This document shows, in pieces, positions 1-8,577 of a DNA stretch of 36,241 bases (positions are counted from its first letter, which is position 1; each line of letters starts with the position of its first letter). The notes beneath the pieces are model-generated. The model saw nothing but the letters and a program-made list of their open reading frames with translations, ran no database searches and was not told the DNA's origin. Both the position numbers and the translations under genes were made by a program. The DNA is taken from NCBI GenBank assembly GCA_018971155.1, contig JAGXBI010000002.1, forward strand, positions 1 to 36,241. Reading direction: 5' to 3'. The stretch is from Burkholderiales bacterium (lineage in GTDB: Bacteria; Pseudomonadota; Gammaproteobacteria; Burkholderiales; Burkholderiaceae).

Positions 1-431
1 AAGCGTTCCCGCGCGGAAAACTCCAGCACGGCATCGAATTCCCGCTGCTCGGCGGGCGCGCCAATGCCCGACTGCTCGAGCCCGCTCGGTGCGAGGGCGC
101 GGGCCAGGCGCGGGCTGAGCTCGCGCGTGCGCGGCAGGCGCCCCGCAATCTGCGGCAAGAGCAGGCGCTGCGCCTGCCCCAGCAGGTCGGGCGCACGCCA
201 AAATACGTGGAAAGCCTGATCGAACAGCGGCCGCTGTTCGTGCCGCGTCAAAAACAGCGCCGCCAGCGCGGCGTACCAGTCATCACGCCGCTCGACGCCG
301 ATCAACGTCACGGCGACCAGTGCATCGGCAACCTGCGCCGGGCCAACCGGCACGCCCGCCGCGCGCAGCACGCGGGCGAAATGCATCCGGTTCCCGGCAA
401 GCTTGCCGCCCGGTGCCGCTGCCTCGGTCAC
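1..431 (-). CDS. coxE: CoxE-like VWA domain protein, N-terminal part only
   Basis: A reading frame of 143 codons runs off the left edge with no stop. It opens at a GTG (431) that overlaps the stop codon of the upstream MoxR-type ATPase gene (GTGA), a sign of translational coupling. The visible N-terminus is rich in helices and has the pattern FARVLRAAGVPVGP early on and then DDWYAAL and FDQAFHVFW. This is the usual N-terminal region of CoxE-like proteins that precedes a von Willebrand A domain; the metal-binding MIDAS part would be off-window. In carboxidotrophs the CoxD/CoxE pair helps mature the copper-sulfur-molybdenum centre of CO dehydrogenase, an established role for that system. Here the role is inferred from position and N-terminal resemblance. 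An ATG 16 codons into the frame is a possible alternative start. Confidence 0.8.
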   Translation of the reverse strand, partial: MTEAAAPGGKLAGNRMHFARVLRAAGVPVGPAQVADALVAVTLIGVERRDDWYAALAALFLTRHEQRPLFDQAFHVFWRAPDLLGQAQRLLLPQIAGRLPRTRELSPRLARALAPSGLEQSGIGAPAEQREFDAVLEFSARER

Positions 432-1384
432 GATACCGCGCCCGGCGGAGCGTGCGCCACGCCGGCTTGAATGTCTCGCAACATATCGGCGGCAACCTGG
501 CCCTGCACGCGCAGCAGATCGTCCTGGTATTTGAGCAGCGCGCCGAGCGTTGCGTCGATGGTGTCGGGGTCGAGCACCAGGCTATCAAGCGTGGTCAAGG
601 CGCGGGTCCAGTCGATGGTCTCGGCCACGCCGGGCGATTTGAACAGATCGGCGCCGCGCAGGCGGTGCACGAACGCGACCACCTGGCGCGACAGCACAGC
701 CGGCGCATCCGGCACTTTGCGCTGCAGAATCTCCAGTTCGCGCGCGGCGCTCGGGTAGTCGACCCAGTGATACAGGCAGCGGCGCTTGATCGCGTCATGA
801 ATCTCGCGCGTGCGATTGGAGGTCAGCACCACCACCGGCGGCTCGGCCGCGCGGATCGTGCCGTATTCAGGAATGGTCAATTGAAAGTCCGACAGGATCT
901 CCAGCAAAAAAGCCTCGAATGGCTCGTCGGCCCGGTCGAGTTCGTCGATCAGCAGAATCGGCGGCCCGGCCGAGTCGGCCTCCAGCGCCTGCAAGAGCGG
1001 CCGCTTGAGCAGGAACGTCTCGCTGTACAGATGCGCGCTCAGTGCGTGATTGTCCAGCGAGGGCGCCGCACGCGTGGCCTCGGCCAGACGGATCTCGAGC
1101 ATCTGGCGCGCGTAGTTCCACTCGTAGGCGGCCGCCGAGATATCTAGCCCTTCATAGCATTGCAAGCGGATCAGCCGGCGCCCCAGCATGCCGGCCAGGG
1201 CCTTGCCGACTTCCGTTTTGCCCACGCCGGCCTCGCCCTCGAGAAACAGCGGCCGGCCCATGCGCAGCGCCAGAAAAATCGTGGTCGCCAGATTGCGCGG
1301 CGCGATGTAGCCGGTCCGGGCCAACGCCGCCTGCACCGCGTCGACCGTGCCGGGCAGGCCCGGCGTGCCGGTCGCCTCGCTCAT
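428..1384 (-). CDS. coxD: MoxR-family AAA+ ATPase, CoxD-like
   Basis: Encodes 318 residues from the ATG at 1384, whose ATGA overlaps the stop of the FAD-subunit gene. The frame stays open upstream to 1564, but that stretch lies inside the preceding gene and reads as a shadow. A Walker A motif GEAGVGKT lies near residues 50-57 and a Walker B motif ILLIDELD near 143-150, followed by LTSNRTREI (sensor 1) and an arginine-rich second half. This is the MoxR/CoxD type of AAA+ ATPase. Such proteins act with a VWA partner as a metal-centre maturation chaperone, and the partner is the next gene, reached by a GTGA overlap. The order S-L-M-D-E strongly suggests it serves the adjacent molybdenum hydroxylase. 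The family assignment is secure; the specific chaperone role is inferred from context. Confidence 0.92.
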   Translation of the reverse strand: MSEATGTPGLPGTVDAVQAALARTGYIAPRNLATTIFLALRMGRPLFLEGEAGVGKTEVGKALAGMLGRRLIRLQCYEGLDISAAAYEWNYARQMLEIRLAEATRAAPSLDNHALSAHLYSETFLLKRPLLQALEADSAGPPILLIDELDRADEPFEAFLLEILSDFQLTIPEYGTIRAAEPPVVVLTSNRTREIHDAIKRRCLYHWVDYPSAARELEILQRKVPDAPAVLSRQVVAFVHRLRGADLFKSPGVAETIDWTRALTTLDSLVLDPDTIDATLGALLKYQDDLLRVQGQVAADMLRDIQAGVAHAPPGAVS

Positions 1385-2181
1385 GCAGCCAGCGCCGCGG
1401 CGACGGCGCGGCCGGTCAGCACCGGGATCAGGTGCGCGCGGTAGTCGGCACTGGCGTGCATGTCCGCGTTCAGCATGGCCGGGTCGACCGTAATGCCGCG
1501 CAACGCATCGGCACTGAACTGCTTGCCCAGCGCTGCCTCGAGTGCGCTTGCGCGAAACACGCACGGGCCAGCGCCAGTGACCGCCACGCGCACGCCCTGC
1601 GGTCCGTCGCTGACGAATACGCCAACCAGCGCGAAGCGCGATGCCGGCTGGCGAAACTTCAGATACGCGGCGCGGCGTGGCACGGGAAATGCTACCGCCG
1701 TGATGATTTCATCGGGCGCCAGCGCGGTCTCGTACATGCCGAGAAAGAAGTCGTCAGCGGCGATCTCGCGCCGGTCGGTACGCACCACCGCGCCCAGGCC
1801 AAGCACTGCGGCCGGATAACATGCGGCCGGGTCGTTATTGGCCAGCGAGCCGCCCAGGGTGCCGCGATTGCGCACCTGCCGGTCGCCGATACCGTCGGCC
1901 AGCGCCGCCAGCGCGGGGATTGCCCGTCGCACCTCGGCCGATGCGGCGACTGCTGCGTGCGAGGTCATCGCGCCGATCACCACCTGCGCGCCGTCGACGC
2001 GGACACCCTTGAGCGCGGCCAGCGCCCCCAGATCGATCAGGTCGGAAGGTGCGGCCAACTGCAGTTTCATCGCCGGCAACAGGCTTTGACCGCCGGCCAG
2101 CAGGCGGGCCTCGGGATGCGCGGCAAGCCACTTCGCCGCATCGGCAAGATCGGTCGGACGATGGTAGTTGAATGATTTCAT
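1381..2181 (-). CDS. coxM: CO-dehydrogenase-like molybdenum hydroxylase, FAD-binding medium subunit
   Basis: The 266-residue product is the flavoprotein subunit of a three-subunit molybdenum hydroxylase and passes electrons from the iron-sulfur clusters to an external acceptor. The two FAD-contact motifs of the family are present: AGGQS near residues 29-33 and [10 protein letters not shown] near 109-118. Length is close to the usual 260-290. The ATG at 2181 is preceded by GGGAG, and the gene follows coxL after 15 bases. Its stop codon overlaps the start of coxD. Cytoplasmic; works as a heterotrimer pair with the neighbouring S and L subunits. Because the large subunit is of the form II type, the true substrate (CO or an organic molecule) is open. 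Confidence 0.93.
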   Translation of the reverse strand: MKSFNYHRPTDLADAAKWLAAHPEARLLAGGQSLLPAMKLQLAAPSDLIDLGALAALKGVRVDGAQVVIGAMTSHAAVAASAEVRRAIPALAALADGIGDRQVRNRGTLGGSLANNDPAACYPAAVLGLGAVVRTDRREIAADDFFLGMYETALAPDEIITAVAFPVPRRAAYLKFRQPASRFALVGVFVSDGPQGVRVAVTGAGPCVFRASALEAALGKQFSADALRGITVDPAMLNADMHASADYRAHLIPVLTGRAVAAALAA

Positions 2182-2196
2182 CGAGACTCCCTCGCT

Positions 2197-4569
2197 TCAG
2201 GCACGGCCATTGGACGATGTTTGCAGCGCACGCCACACGCGCTCGGGCGTCGCCGGCATGTCCAGATGCAACACGCCCAGCGCGTCGGTGATCGCGTTGA
2301 TGACAGCCGGCGGCGAGCCGATCGCGCCGGCCTCGCCGCAACCCTTGACGCCCAGCGGATTGTGCGTGCAGGGCGTGCAGGTGGTATCCACCGCGAAGCT
2401 GGGCAGATCGTCGGCCCGCGGCATCGCGTAATCCATGTAGGAGCCCGTGAGCAGCTGTCCGCTCTCGGGATCGTAGACGCACCCTTCGAGCAATGCCTGG
2501 CCAATGCCCTGCGCCAGGCCGCCATGCACTTGTCCCTCGACGATCATCGGGTTGACGATGTTGCCGAAGTCGTCGACCGCGGTCATGGCGACGATCTCCG
2601 TCTGGCCGGTGTCGGGGTCGACCTCGACCTCGCAGATATGGCAGCCGGCCGGATAGGTGAAATTGGTCGGATCGTAGAAGGCCGACTCGTCGAGCCCCGG
2701 TTCGAGCGATTCGAGCGGATAGTTGTGCGGCACATAGGCGGACAGGGCGATCTGTGCGAACGGCAGCGCCTTGTCGGTGCCCGCGACATTGAATTTGCCG
2801 TCCTTGAACTCGATGTCGCCTTCGGCCGCCTCGAGCATGTGCGCGGCGATCTTCTTGCCCTTGGCGATCACCTTGTCGAGCGCCTTGACGATCGCCGAAC
2901 CGCCCACCGCCAGCGAGCGCGAGCCATAGGTGCCCATCCCGAACGGTACGCGCCCGGTGTCGCCATGCACGATGTCGACGTCCTCGTAGGCTATGCCGAG
3001 CCGGTCGGCGACGATCTGCGTGAAGGTCGTCTCGTGCCCCTGCCCGTGACTGTGCGAGCCGGTGAATACCGTCACCTTGCCGGTGGGATGCACGCGCACT
3101 TCGCCGGCCTCGAACAATCCGGCACGCGCGCCGAGCTGGCCGGCGATATTCGACGGCGCCAGGCCGCACGCCTCGATGTAGCACGAATAGCCCAACCCGC
3201 GCAGTTTGCCGCGCTGCCGGGCCGCCTCGCGACGCGCGGGAAAACCCGCGACATCGGCCAGTTGCAGCGCCTTGTCGAGACTGGCGCCGTAATTGCCGGT
3301 GTCGTAGCACAGGGCCACGGGCGTTTGATAGGGGAACTGCGTGACAAAATTGCGACGCCGCAGCTCGACCGGATCGATCTTCATCTCGCGCGCCGCGGTC
3401 TCGACGATGCGCTCGACCACATAGGTCGCTTCGGGGCGGCCCGCGCCGCGGTAGGCATCGACCGGTGCGGTATGCGTGAAAACACCCGTGACTTCGCAAA
3501 AGATCGCCGGCGTGGTGTACTGGCCGGCGAGCAATGTCGCATACAGGATGGTCGGCACGCTCGAGGCAAAGGTCGACAGGTAGGCGCCCAGATTGGCCTT
3601 GGTGTGCACCCGCAGGGCGAGAAACTTGCCGTTCGCGTCGAGCCCGAGCTCGGCCGTGGTCACGTGGTCGCGCCCGTGCGCGTCGGAAAGAAACGACTCG
3701 GAGCGCTCGGCGGTCCACTTGATCGGGCGGTTGATCTGCTTGCTGGCCCACACCAGCGCGGTTTCCTCGGCATACAGGAAAATCTTCGAGCCGAAGCCGC
3801 CGCCCACGTCGGGGGCCACCACGCGCAGTTTGTGCTCGGGCAGGTTCAGCACGAAAGCGGCCATCAGCAGGCGTTCGACGTGCGGGTTCTGATTCGCGAC
3901 ATAGAGCGTGTAGCTGTCGTCGGCGCGGCTGTAGTGCGCCACCGCAGCGCGCGGTTCGATCGCGTTCGGAATCAGGCGGTTGTTGATGAAATCCAGGCGC
4001 GTGACATGCGCGGCCCTGGCCATCGCCGCGTCGACCGCCGCCTGGTCGCCCAGGCTCCACACGTAGCACACGTTGTCCGGCGCGATATCGTGGACCGCCG
4101 GCGCGCCGCTGCGCACTGCGGCATCGGGCGCGACCACTGCATCCAGCGGCTCGTAATCTACGTCGACCAGCTCGGCCGCATCACGCGCCTGCGCCAGCGT
4201 CTGGGCGATCACCAGCGCAACCTGGTCGCCGACATAGCGCACCGTGTCGATGGCCAGCACCGGATGCGGCGGCTCCTTCATCGGCTGGCCGTGCACGTCG
4301 GTAATCAGCCAGCCGCACGGCAAGCCGCCGATGCCCGCGCGCTTGATGTCTTCGCCCGTGAAAATCCCCACCACGCCGGGCGCCTGGCGCGCGGCGTCGA
4401 GCCGGTAGCCGCGAATGCGCGCGTGAGCATACGGCGAGCGCACGAAGTACGCGTAGGTCTGGCCGTCCATCTGGACGTCGTCGGTGTATTGGCCGGCACC
4501 GGTGAGAAATCGGTAGTCTTCCTTGCGGCGCACGGCATGGCCGATGCCGCCCGCGAGATCGGTCGTCAT
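2197..4569 (-). CDS. coxL: Form II CO-dehydrogenase-like molybdenum hydroxylase, large catalytic subunit
   Basis: The 790-residue product matches the length of the molybdopterin-binding large subunit. The active-site loop reads AYRGAGR at residues 372-378, the signature of form II (BMS-type) enzymes, rather than the AYxCSFR loop of genuine aerobic CO dehydrogenases that carries the Cu-binding cysteine. Other family marks are VGGGFGSK (255-262) and GCGEAGAIG, whose Glu746 sits where the catalytic glutamate of the xanthine oxidase family is expected. The ATG at 4569 lies 4 bases after coxS, with GGAGGG in the end of coxS as ribosome site. Form II enzymes have weak, disputed or no CO activity, so an organic substrate such as an aldehyde or N-heterocycle is a serious alternative. 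The enzyme needs a molybdenum cofactor dinucleotide. Confidence 0.93.
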   Translation of the reverse strand: MTTDLAGGIGHAVRRKEDYRFLTGAGQYTDDVQMDGQTYAYFVRSPYAHARIRGYRLDAARQAPGVVGIFTGEDIKRAGIGGLPCGWLITDVHGQPMKEPPHPVLAIDTVRYVGDQVALVIAQTLAQARDAAELVDVDYEPLDAVVAPDAAVRSGAPAVHDIAPDNVCYVWSLGDQAAVDAAMARAAHVTRLDFINNRLIPNAIEPRAAVAHYSRADDSYTLYVANQNPHVERLLMAAFVLNLPEHKLRVVAPDVGGGFGSKIFLYAEETALVWASKQINRPIKWTAERSESFLSDAHGRDHVTTAELGLDANGKFLALRVHTKANLGAYLSTFASSVPTILYATLLAGQYTTPAIFCEVTGVFTHTAPVDAYRGAGRPEATYVVERIVETAAREMKIDPVELRRRNFVTQFPYQTPVALCYDTGNYGASLDKALQLADVAGFPARREAARQRGKLRGLGYSCYIEACGLAPSNIAGQLGARAGLFEAGEVRVHPTGKVTVFTGSHSHGQGHETTFTQIVADRLGIAYEDVDIVHGDTGRVPFGMGTYGSRSLAVGGSAIVKALDKVIAKGKKIAAHMLEAAEGDIEFKDGKFNVAGTDKALPFAQIALSAYVPHNYPLESLEPGLDESAFYDPTNFTYPAGCHICEVEVDPDTGQTEIVAMTAVDDFGNIVNPMIVEGQVHGGLAQGIGQALLEGCVYDPESGQLLTGSYMDYAMPRADDLPSFAVDTTCTPCTHNPLGVKGCGEAGAIGSPPAVINAITDALGVLHLDMPATPERVWRALQTSSNGRA

Positions 4570-4573
4570 GGCG

Positions 4574-5047
4574 TCAGCCCTCCATCGCCGCCAAGCCGGC
4601 CTGCACCGCCTTGACGATGTTGTGGTAGCCGGTGCAACGGCACAGATTGCCCTCCAGGGCGCGGCGAATCTCCGCTTCGCTCGGCGCCGGCTCGCGCCCG
4701 GCCAGCTCGCATGCGCTCATCACCATGCCCGGCGTGCAAAAACCGCATTGCAGGCCGTGATGTTCGCGAAATGCCGCCTGCATCGGATGCAATGTGCCAT
4801 CCGCGGCAGCGAGCCCTTCGATGGTGGTCAGCGCGGCGCCGTCGGCTTGCACCGCCAGCATCGCGCACGACTTGACCGCGCGGCCGTCGAGCAGCACCGT
4901 GCACGCGCCGCATTGCGACGTGTCGCATCCGACGTGGGTGCCGGTCAGGCGGAGGTTGTCGCGGATGAATTGAACCAGCAGGGTTTCGGGAGGAACTTCA
5001 GCGGTCACGGCGCGGCCGTTGACCGTCAAGGACACCTTGACTGTCAT
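4574..5047 (-). CDS. coxS: CO-dehydrogenase-like molybdenum hydroxylase, [2Fe-2S] small subunit
   Basis: 157 residues. The N-terminal plant-type ferredoxin domain has Cys41, Cys46, Cys49 ([10 protein letters not shown]) and Cys61. The C-terminal helical [2Fe-2S] domain has Cys101 and Cys104 (CGFC) and Cys136 and Cys138 (CRC). All eight cluster ligands are therefore present. It carries electrons between the molybdenum site of the large subunit and the FAD of the medium subunit. The ATG at 5047 has GAGGAG upstream at a normal distance. It is the first gene of the coxS-L-M-D-E run, so the promoter should lie in the 256-base gap shared with the divergent xdhC-like gene. Confidence 0.95.
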   Translation of the reverse strand: MTVKVSLTVNGRAVTAEVPPETLLVQFIRDNLRLTGTHVGCDTSQCGACTVLLDGRAVKSCAMLAVQADGAALTTIEGLAAADGTLHPMQAAFREHHGLQCGFCTPGMVMSACELAGREPAPSEAEIRRALEGNLCRCTGYHNIVKAVQAGLAAMEG

Positions 5048-5163
5048 GCGTGTCTCCTCAGGGTTTTAGTGAAGGCATGAACCGACAAGCAGTTTTCATT
5101 GTTGTCCCAAGCCTGCCGCAACGCAAGCGCATTTTCCCGGGCTGCGGCCACCGCCTCGCGCTA

Positions 5164-5215
5164 CCGACCCCGTATATTCCACGGTATACAGCGAGCGATT
5201 TGCCGCTATACTGGT
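5164..5215. promoter_or_regulatory. Shared divergent promoter region with imperfect palindrome
   Basis: The 256-base gap between coxS (minus) and the xdhC-like gene (plus) holds an inverted repeat: GTATA (5172-5176), 8 bases, then TATAC (5185-5189). A plus-strand -10-like TATACT lies at 5207-5212, and the left arm read on the minus strand gives ATATAC-like bases. An AT-rich palindrome in a GC-rich divergent promoter is what an operator for a regulator of both operons would look like. No regulator gene is visible nearby. I see no good -35 box. Functional assignment is inference only. Confidence 0.4.
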
Positions 5216-5303
5216 TCGGGTAGGACGTGCGGCCGTCAGGCTGCGTACGTCGATTGTGTTCCGGAACGCTCCGTTGGGGGGCGAGCTCCGGCGGGAGAAA
5301 CGC

Positions 5304-6311
5304 ATGGACAGCGTCGATCTGGAGGTTCTTAAAACTGCGGCGGCATGGGCCGAGGCCGGCTATTTCGTTACCCTCGGCACGGTCGTGCGCACATGGGGAT
5401 CGGCGCCTCGCCCAGTGGGCTCGATGCTGGTGATTCGCGAGGACGGCCACTTGAAAGGATCGGTCTCGGGCGGCTGCGTCGAGGACGACATGATGGATCG
5501 GGTGCGCGGCGGCCAGTGGCCGAGCAGCACACCCGAATTGACCACTTATGGCGTATCGGCCGAACAGGCACAGCGCTTTGGCCTGCCATGCGGCGGCACG
5601 CTGCAGATCGTGCTCGAGCCGGTCGGCGCGAAATCGCGGCTGCGGGACCTGCTGGGGGCAATCGCCCAGTACCGCCTGGTGGTGCGCGAGCTGGATATGG
5701 CCAGCGGCGAGGTTCGCATCGTGCCGGGCCACCGCACGCCCGCGCTGGAATTCGACGGCCAGCGCCTGATCACGTCCCATGGGCCGCGCTTTCGCCTGGT
5801 CGTGATCGGCGCCGGGCAACTCTCCCGTTATGTCGCCAGCATGGCGGTGGCGCTCGACTATCACGTGATCGTCTGCGACCCGCGTGAGGAGTATGCCGAG
5901 GAATGGGATGTGCCGAATACCGAACTGGTACGAGAGATGCCCGACGACCTGATCGTACGTTTGCGGCTGGACGCGCACAGTGCCGTCGTCACACTGACTC
6001 ACGACCCCAAGCTCGACGACATGGCATTGCTCGAGGCGCTCAAGTCGCCGGCGTTCTATATCGGCGCGATCGGTTCGCGCCTCAACAACGACAAGCGCCG
6101 CGAAAGATTGTCGCTGTTCGATCTGAGCAGCAGCGAAATCGCCCGGCTGCACGGCCCGATCGGCCTATATCTCGGCGCGCGCACGCCGGCCGAGATCGCC
6201 GTGGCGATCATGGCGGAGATGACCGCGATCAAGAACGGCATCCCGGTGCTGCAGAATTTCTCTGCCAAAGACCCGGCAACGCTGGGCGCGGGTTGCGCGA
6301 CAGTGGCCTGA
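5304..6311 (+). CDS. XdhC/CoxI family molybdenum-enzyme maturation protein
   Basis: I choose the ATG at 5304 (335 residues) because GGGAG lies a few bases upstream; an in-frame ATG at 5256 lacks such a site. The N-terminal XdhC/CoxI domain shows SAPRPVGS and SVSGGCVE (about residues 33-60). A C-terminal Rossmann-type domain starts with VVIGAGQLSRY near 166-176, followed by VCDPREEYAEEW and later YIGAIGSRLN and GLYLGARTPAEIAVAI, all typical of the family. XdhC binds molybdenum cofactor and promotes its sulfuration and insertion into xanthine dehydrogenase-type enzymes. Being divergent from the coxSLMDE run, it most likely matures that enzyme. Family assignment is firm, the client is inferred. 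Confidence 0.92.
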   Translation: MDSVDLEVLKTAAAWAEAGYFVTLGTVVRTWGSAPRPVGSMLVIREDGHLKGSVSGGCVEDDMMDRVRGGQWPSSTPELTTYGVSAEQAQRFGLPCGGTLQIVLEPVGAKSRLRDLLGAIAQYRLVVRELDMASGEVRIVPGHRTPALEFDGQRLITSHGPRFRLVVIGAGQLSRYVASMAVALDYHVIVCDPREEYAEEWDVPNTELVREMPDDLIVRLRLDAHSAVVTLTHDPKLDDMALLEALKSPAFYIGAIGSRLNNDKRRERLSLFDLSSSEIARLHGPIGLYLGARTPAEIAVAIMAEMTAIKNGIPVLQNFSAKDPATLGAGCATVA

Positions 6312-6351
6312 ACGCCACGCTCCGCCGCTCGCGCGCCGGCTGCGGTCCAAC

Positions 6352-6377
6352 AAAAAAACGCCGCCCGCGGGCGGCGT
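6352..6377 (-). terminator. Rho-independent terminator for the 6414-6839 gene
   Basis: The bases 6358-6377 form a perfect 20-base palindrome (arms around CGCCGCCCG / CGGGCGGCG). Seven A residues at 6352-6358 on the plus strand become a U tract on the minus-strand transcript. It lies just past the stop of the minus-strand gene ending at 6414. There is no T run on the plus side, so it should not stop xdhC transcription well. Confidence 0.8.
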
Positions 6378-6413
6378 AAGTTCGCGTTGGAGACTCAATT
6401 CGATCGACCGCGC

Positions 6414-6839
6414 CTACCAGAAGAATGCGGCCCGGGCATGTCCGGTCTTTGAAATCGACACGTTGCGGCTGAGCTTCCTGCCATCGTGCTGCGCTGTCAC
6501 GGTGTAGCTGCCAGGCGGCAGCTTGACCAGCATGAAAGGCCCTTGAGAGGACGCGTCGAGCACCACCGTGCCATGATTCGAGGTGATCGTGACCGGCACG
6601 TCGGCGAGGTACACGTTGCCGCTTTTCCTCTTGCCGTAGAACTCGAGGGCCAGCGGGTAATCGGGCGTGACCGCCTTGATCGCCGACGACTCGTCGCTGC
6701 CGACGCCGCCGGACAGGTAGCTTACCGCACCCGAGTGATGTACTTGCGGCAATGCCGCCGGCTCCGCCCATGCGACCTGCGCACCGCTTGCCAGCACCAA
6801 CGTCGCACATGCGGCCCACCGTACCATTCCCTGTTTCAT
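6414..6839 (-). CDS. Small exported protein with carboxypeptidase-regulatory-like fold (unknown function)
   Basis: 141 residues from the ATG at 6839, which has AAGGAG seven bases upstream; a longer frame to 6899 lacks this. Residues 1-25 form a clear Sec signal peptide ending AWA. The mature part has Gly/Ser-rich VSYLSGGVGSDES. Then comes a beta-rich half with PVTITSNHGTVVL, KLPPGSYTVTAQHDGR and an aromatic end AFFW, resembling the beta-sandwich domain found as carboxypeptidase-regulatory-like or Cna-B-like folds. The domain name is a resemblance, not a proven match. It lies 84 bases after the DegP-like protease gene on the same strand and has its own terminator, so it may be the last gene of an envelope-stress unit. 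Probably periplasmic. Confidence 0.82.
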   Translation of the reverse strand: MKQGMVRWAACATLVLASGAQVAWAEPAALPQVHHSGAVSYLSGGVGSDESSAIKAVTPDYPLALEFYGKRKSGNVYLADVPVTITSNHGTVVLDASSQGPFMLVKLPPGSYTVTAQHDGRKLSRNVSISKTGHARAAFFW

Positions 6840-6868
6840 GTTCGACTCCTTTTGTAGAACATCGCCTC

Positions 6869-6894
6869 GTGGGGCCGGTGTGGGCCGGCCCCAC
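6869..6894 (-). other. Strong hairpin between the protease gene and the small exported protein gene
   Basis: GTGGGGCCGG (6869-6878) and CCGGCCCCAC (6885-6894) pair as a perfect 10-base stem with a 6-base loop, in the 84-base gap after the protease stop codon. No U tract follows on the minus strand, so it is not a textbook terminator. It could attenuate read-through, protect the protease mRNA 3' end or be an RNA-processing site. Confidence 0.55.
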
Positions 6895-6923
6895 CCCAAG
6901 GTTCGCCAGAAGCCCCCGGTGGC

Positions 6924-8411
6924 TCAGCCGAGGCCCAGATCGACCGGGATGAAGATCTGCTGGCCCTCGCGCTGAATCAGCAAGGCCACGTTTTCACCGG
7001 CGGTCTTGATCTTTGCGCTCAGTTGCGCCGCGCTCCTGACCGGCGTGCCGTCGATCGACAGAATGATGTCGCCGGCCTGCACGCCCGCCTGTTCGGCCGG
7101 CCCGCTGCTGCGCTCGACCAGCAGGCCATGCGTGACCTGGGCCTCGCTCATTTCGTTCGGCGTGAGACTGCGCACGCTCACACCTAGCTTCGTATGCGTG
7201 GTTTGACCGCTGCCGTTGGACGCAAGTTCGGTTCCGTTATAGGAGCCGAGCTTGACGCTCACGTGATGCTTCGCGCCGTCATGCCACACCAGCAGATCGG
7301 CGGTATCGCCCGGACGCATATCGGCAATCATCGCGGGCAATTGCGTTGAGTCGTCAACCTTGTTGCCATTGACCGCAAGGATCACGTCACCCGGCTTCAG
7401 GCCCGACTTGGCGGCAGGGCCGGTCTTGTCGATGGAACTGACCAGCGCGCCGGTAGGCGAAGACAAGCCGAAAGATTTGGCCAGCGGTTGGCTGACCTCC
7501 TGGATCGCCACCCCGAGTCGGCCACGCGTGACCTTGCCGTATTGCTGCAACTGCGTCTTGACCTTCATCGCCAGATCGATTGGGATGGCGAACGAAAGGC
7601 CCTGGAAGCCGCCCGTGCGGGTGTAGATCATCGAGTTGATACCGATCACCTCCCCATTCAGGTTGAACAGCGGCCCGCCCGAGTTGCCGGGGTTGACGGG
7701 CACGTCGGTCTGGATGAAAGGCACGTAGTTCTCGTCGGGCAGCGAACGCGACTTGGCGCTGACGATGCCCGAGGTGACCGTGTTGTCAAACCCGTACGGC
7801 GAGCCGATGGCGAGCACCCATTGGCCGACCTTGGTATCGGCCGGATTGCCGATCTTGACCGTTGGCAGGCCGGTGGCATTGATCTTGAGCAGCGCGACAT
7901 CGCTGGCCTTGTCGCTGCCAACGACCTTGGCCTTGTATTCGCGCTTGTCGGTCAGCTTGACGGTGACGTGCTGTGCGCCGTCAACGACATGCGCATTGGT
8001 CAGGATATACCCATTCGGGCTCACGATAAAGCCCGAGCCGAGATCCTCCGAAGGCTGGCTGTTTTGCGGCTGCTGTTGCAGACCGCCGTAAAACTGCCGG
8101 AAGAACTGATAGAACGGATCGTTCTGGTTCATCCCCGGCGGCATTTGAACCGTGTTCGACTGGCTCGCGGCGCTGGCGTCGTGCACGGCGCTGATATTGA
8201 CCACTGCGGGGCCATAGTGCTGCACGATCGACGAAAAGTCCGGCACCATCATCCGTGCCGCCGGTTGCGACGTAGTCGCGCTCGCGGCTGCCGCCACCGC
8301 GGGCGTGACCATGGTGGCTTGCCAATGTTGCCGTCCCGCCAGATAGCTCGCCGACAGCGCGGCGATCGCCCCGCCGGCCACCAGCACGCGCGTCAATTTC
8401 GTGGTTTGCAT
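6924..8411 (-). CDS. degP: Periplasmic HtrA/DegP/MucD-family serine endoprotease (Do family)
   Basis: 495 residues from the ATG at 8411 (GAGGAG seven bases upstream). The N-terminus has a membrane-spanning or signal segment (about residues 8-25) followed by an Ala/Thr-rich linker. The protease domain has the full catalytic triad: His141 in LTNAHVVDG, Asp171 in SDVALL, Ser244 in GNSGGPL. Two PDZ domains follow (about 288-378 and 405-490), the usual DegP architecture. A Gln/Asn-rich loop near 92-120 corresponds to the LA loop. It degrades or refolds damaged envelope proteins. The gene lies downstream of a two-component system on the same strand, with a candidate response-regulator box in between. 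MucD/DegQ are equally possible names; I use degP for the family. Confidence 0.94.
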   Translation of the reverse strand: MQTTKLTRVLVAGGAIAALSASYLAGRQHWQATMVTPAVAAAASATTSQPAARMMVPDFSSIVQHYGPAVVNISAVHDASAASQSNTVQMPPGMNQNDPFYQFFRQFYGGLQQQPQNSQPSEDLGSGFIVSPNGYILTNAHVVDGAQHVTVKLTDKREYKAKVVGSDKASDVALLKINATGLPTVKIGNPADTKVGQWVLAIGSPYGFDNTVTSGIVSAKSRSLPDENYVPFIQTDVPVNPGNSGGPLFNLNGEVIGINSMIYTRTGGFQGLSFAIPIDLAMKVKTQLQQYGKVTRGRLGVAIQEVSQPLAKSFGLSSPTGALVSSIDKTGPAAKSGLKPGDVILAVNGNKVDDSTQLPAMIADMRPGDTADLLVWHDGAKHHVSVKLGSYNGTELASNGSGQTTHTKLGVSVRSLTPNEMSEAQVTHGLLVERSSGPAEQAGVQAGDIILSIDGTPVRSAAQLSAKIKTAGENVALLIQREGQQIFIPVDLGLG

Positions 8412-8463
8412 GGGCCTCTCCTCTAACAAAGCAGTTCGAATGACTGCAGCGTAGCGAGGCAGA

Positions 8464-8480
8464 CTTAAGGCAACCTTAAC
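8464..8480 (-). promoter_or_regulatory. Candidate PmrA/QseB-type response-regulator box in front of the protease gene
   Basis: CTTAAG (8464-8469), five bases, CTTAAC (8475-8480): two half-sites 11 bases apart, matching the CTTAA-N6-CTTAA spacing known for PmrA/QseB-type OmpR-family regulators. Seen as a palindrome it is TTAAGG-N3-CCTTAA. It lies 53 bases upstream of the protease ATG, and just past the end of the kinase gene. The neighbouring regulator belongs to the right family. Binding by that regulator is inference. Confidence 0.5.
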
Positions 8481-8577
8481 GACAAGCGTGAGGTTCCGGG
8501 CGGACGAGGTGGCCGCCGACCGGCCCGCGCCTGCATCCGCACCCGACGGGCACCGCTGCCGCCCTTATGCGGTCGGC

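Noticed and set aside
2197-4569. Form I (true) CO dehydrogenase
   Set aside because: The active-site loop reads AYRGAGR, without the cysteine of AYxCSFR.
2221-4614. A 797-codon open frame antisense to coxL (and a 744-codon minus-strand frame at 1835-4069 in another frame)
   Set aside because: Both overlap a gene with intact family motifs. The frames are Arg/His-rich and look like GC-rich shadows with no recognisable domain.
6869-6894. Rho-independent terminator for the protease gene
   Set aside because: The stem is perfect, but no U tract follows on the minus strand, so I list it only as a hairpin.
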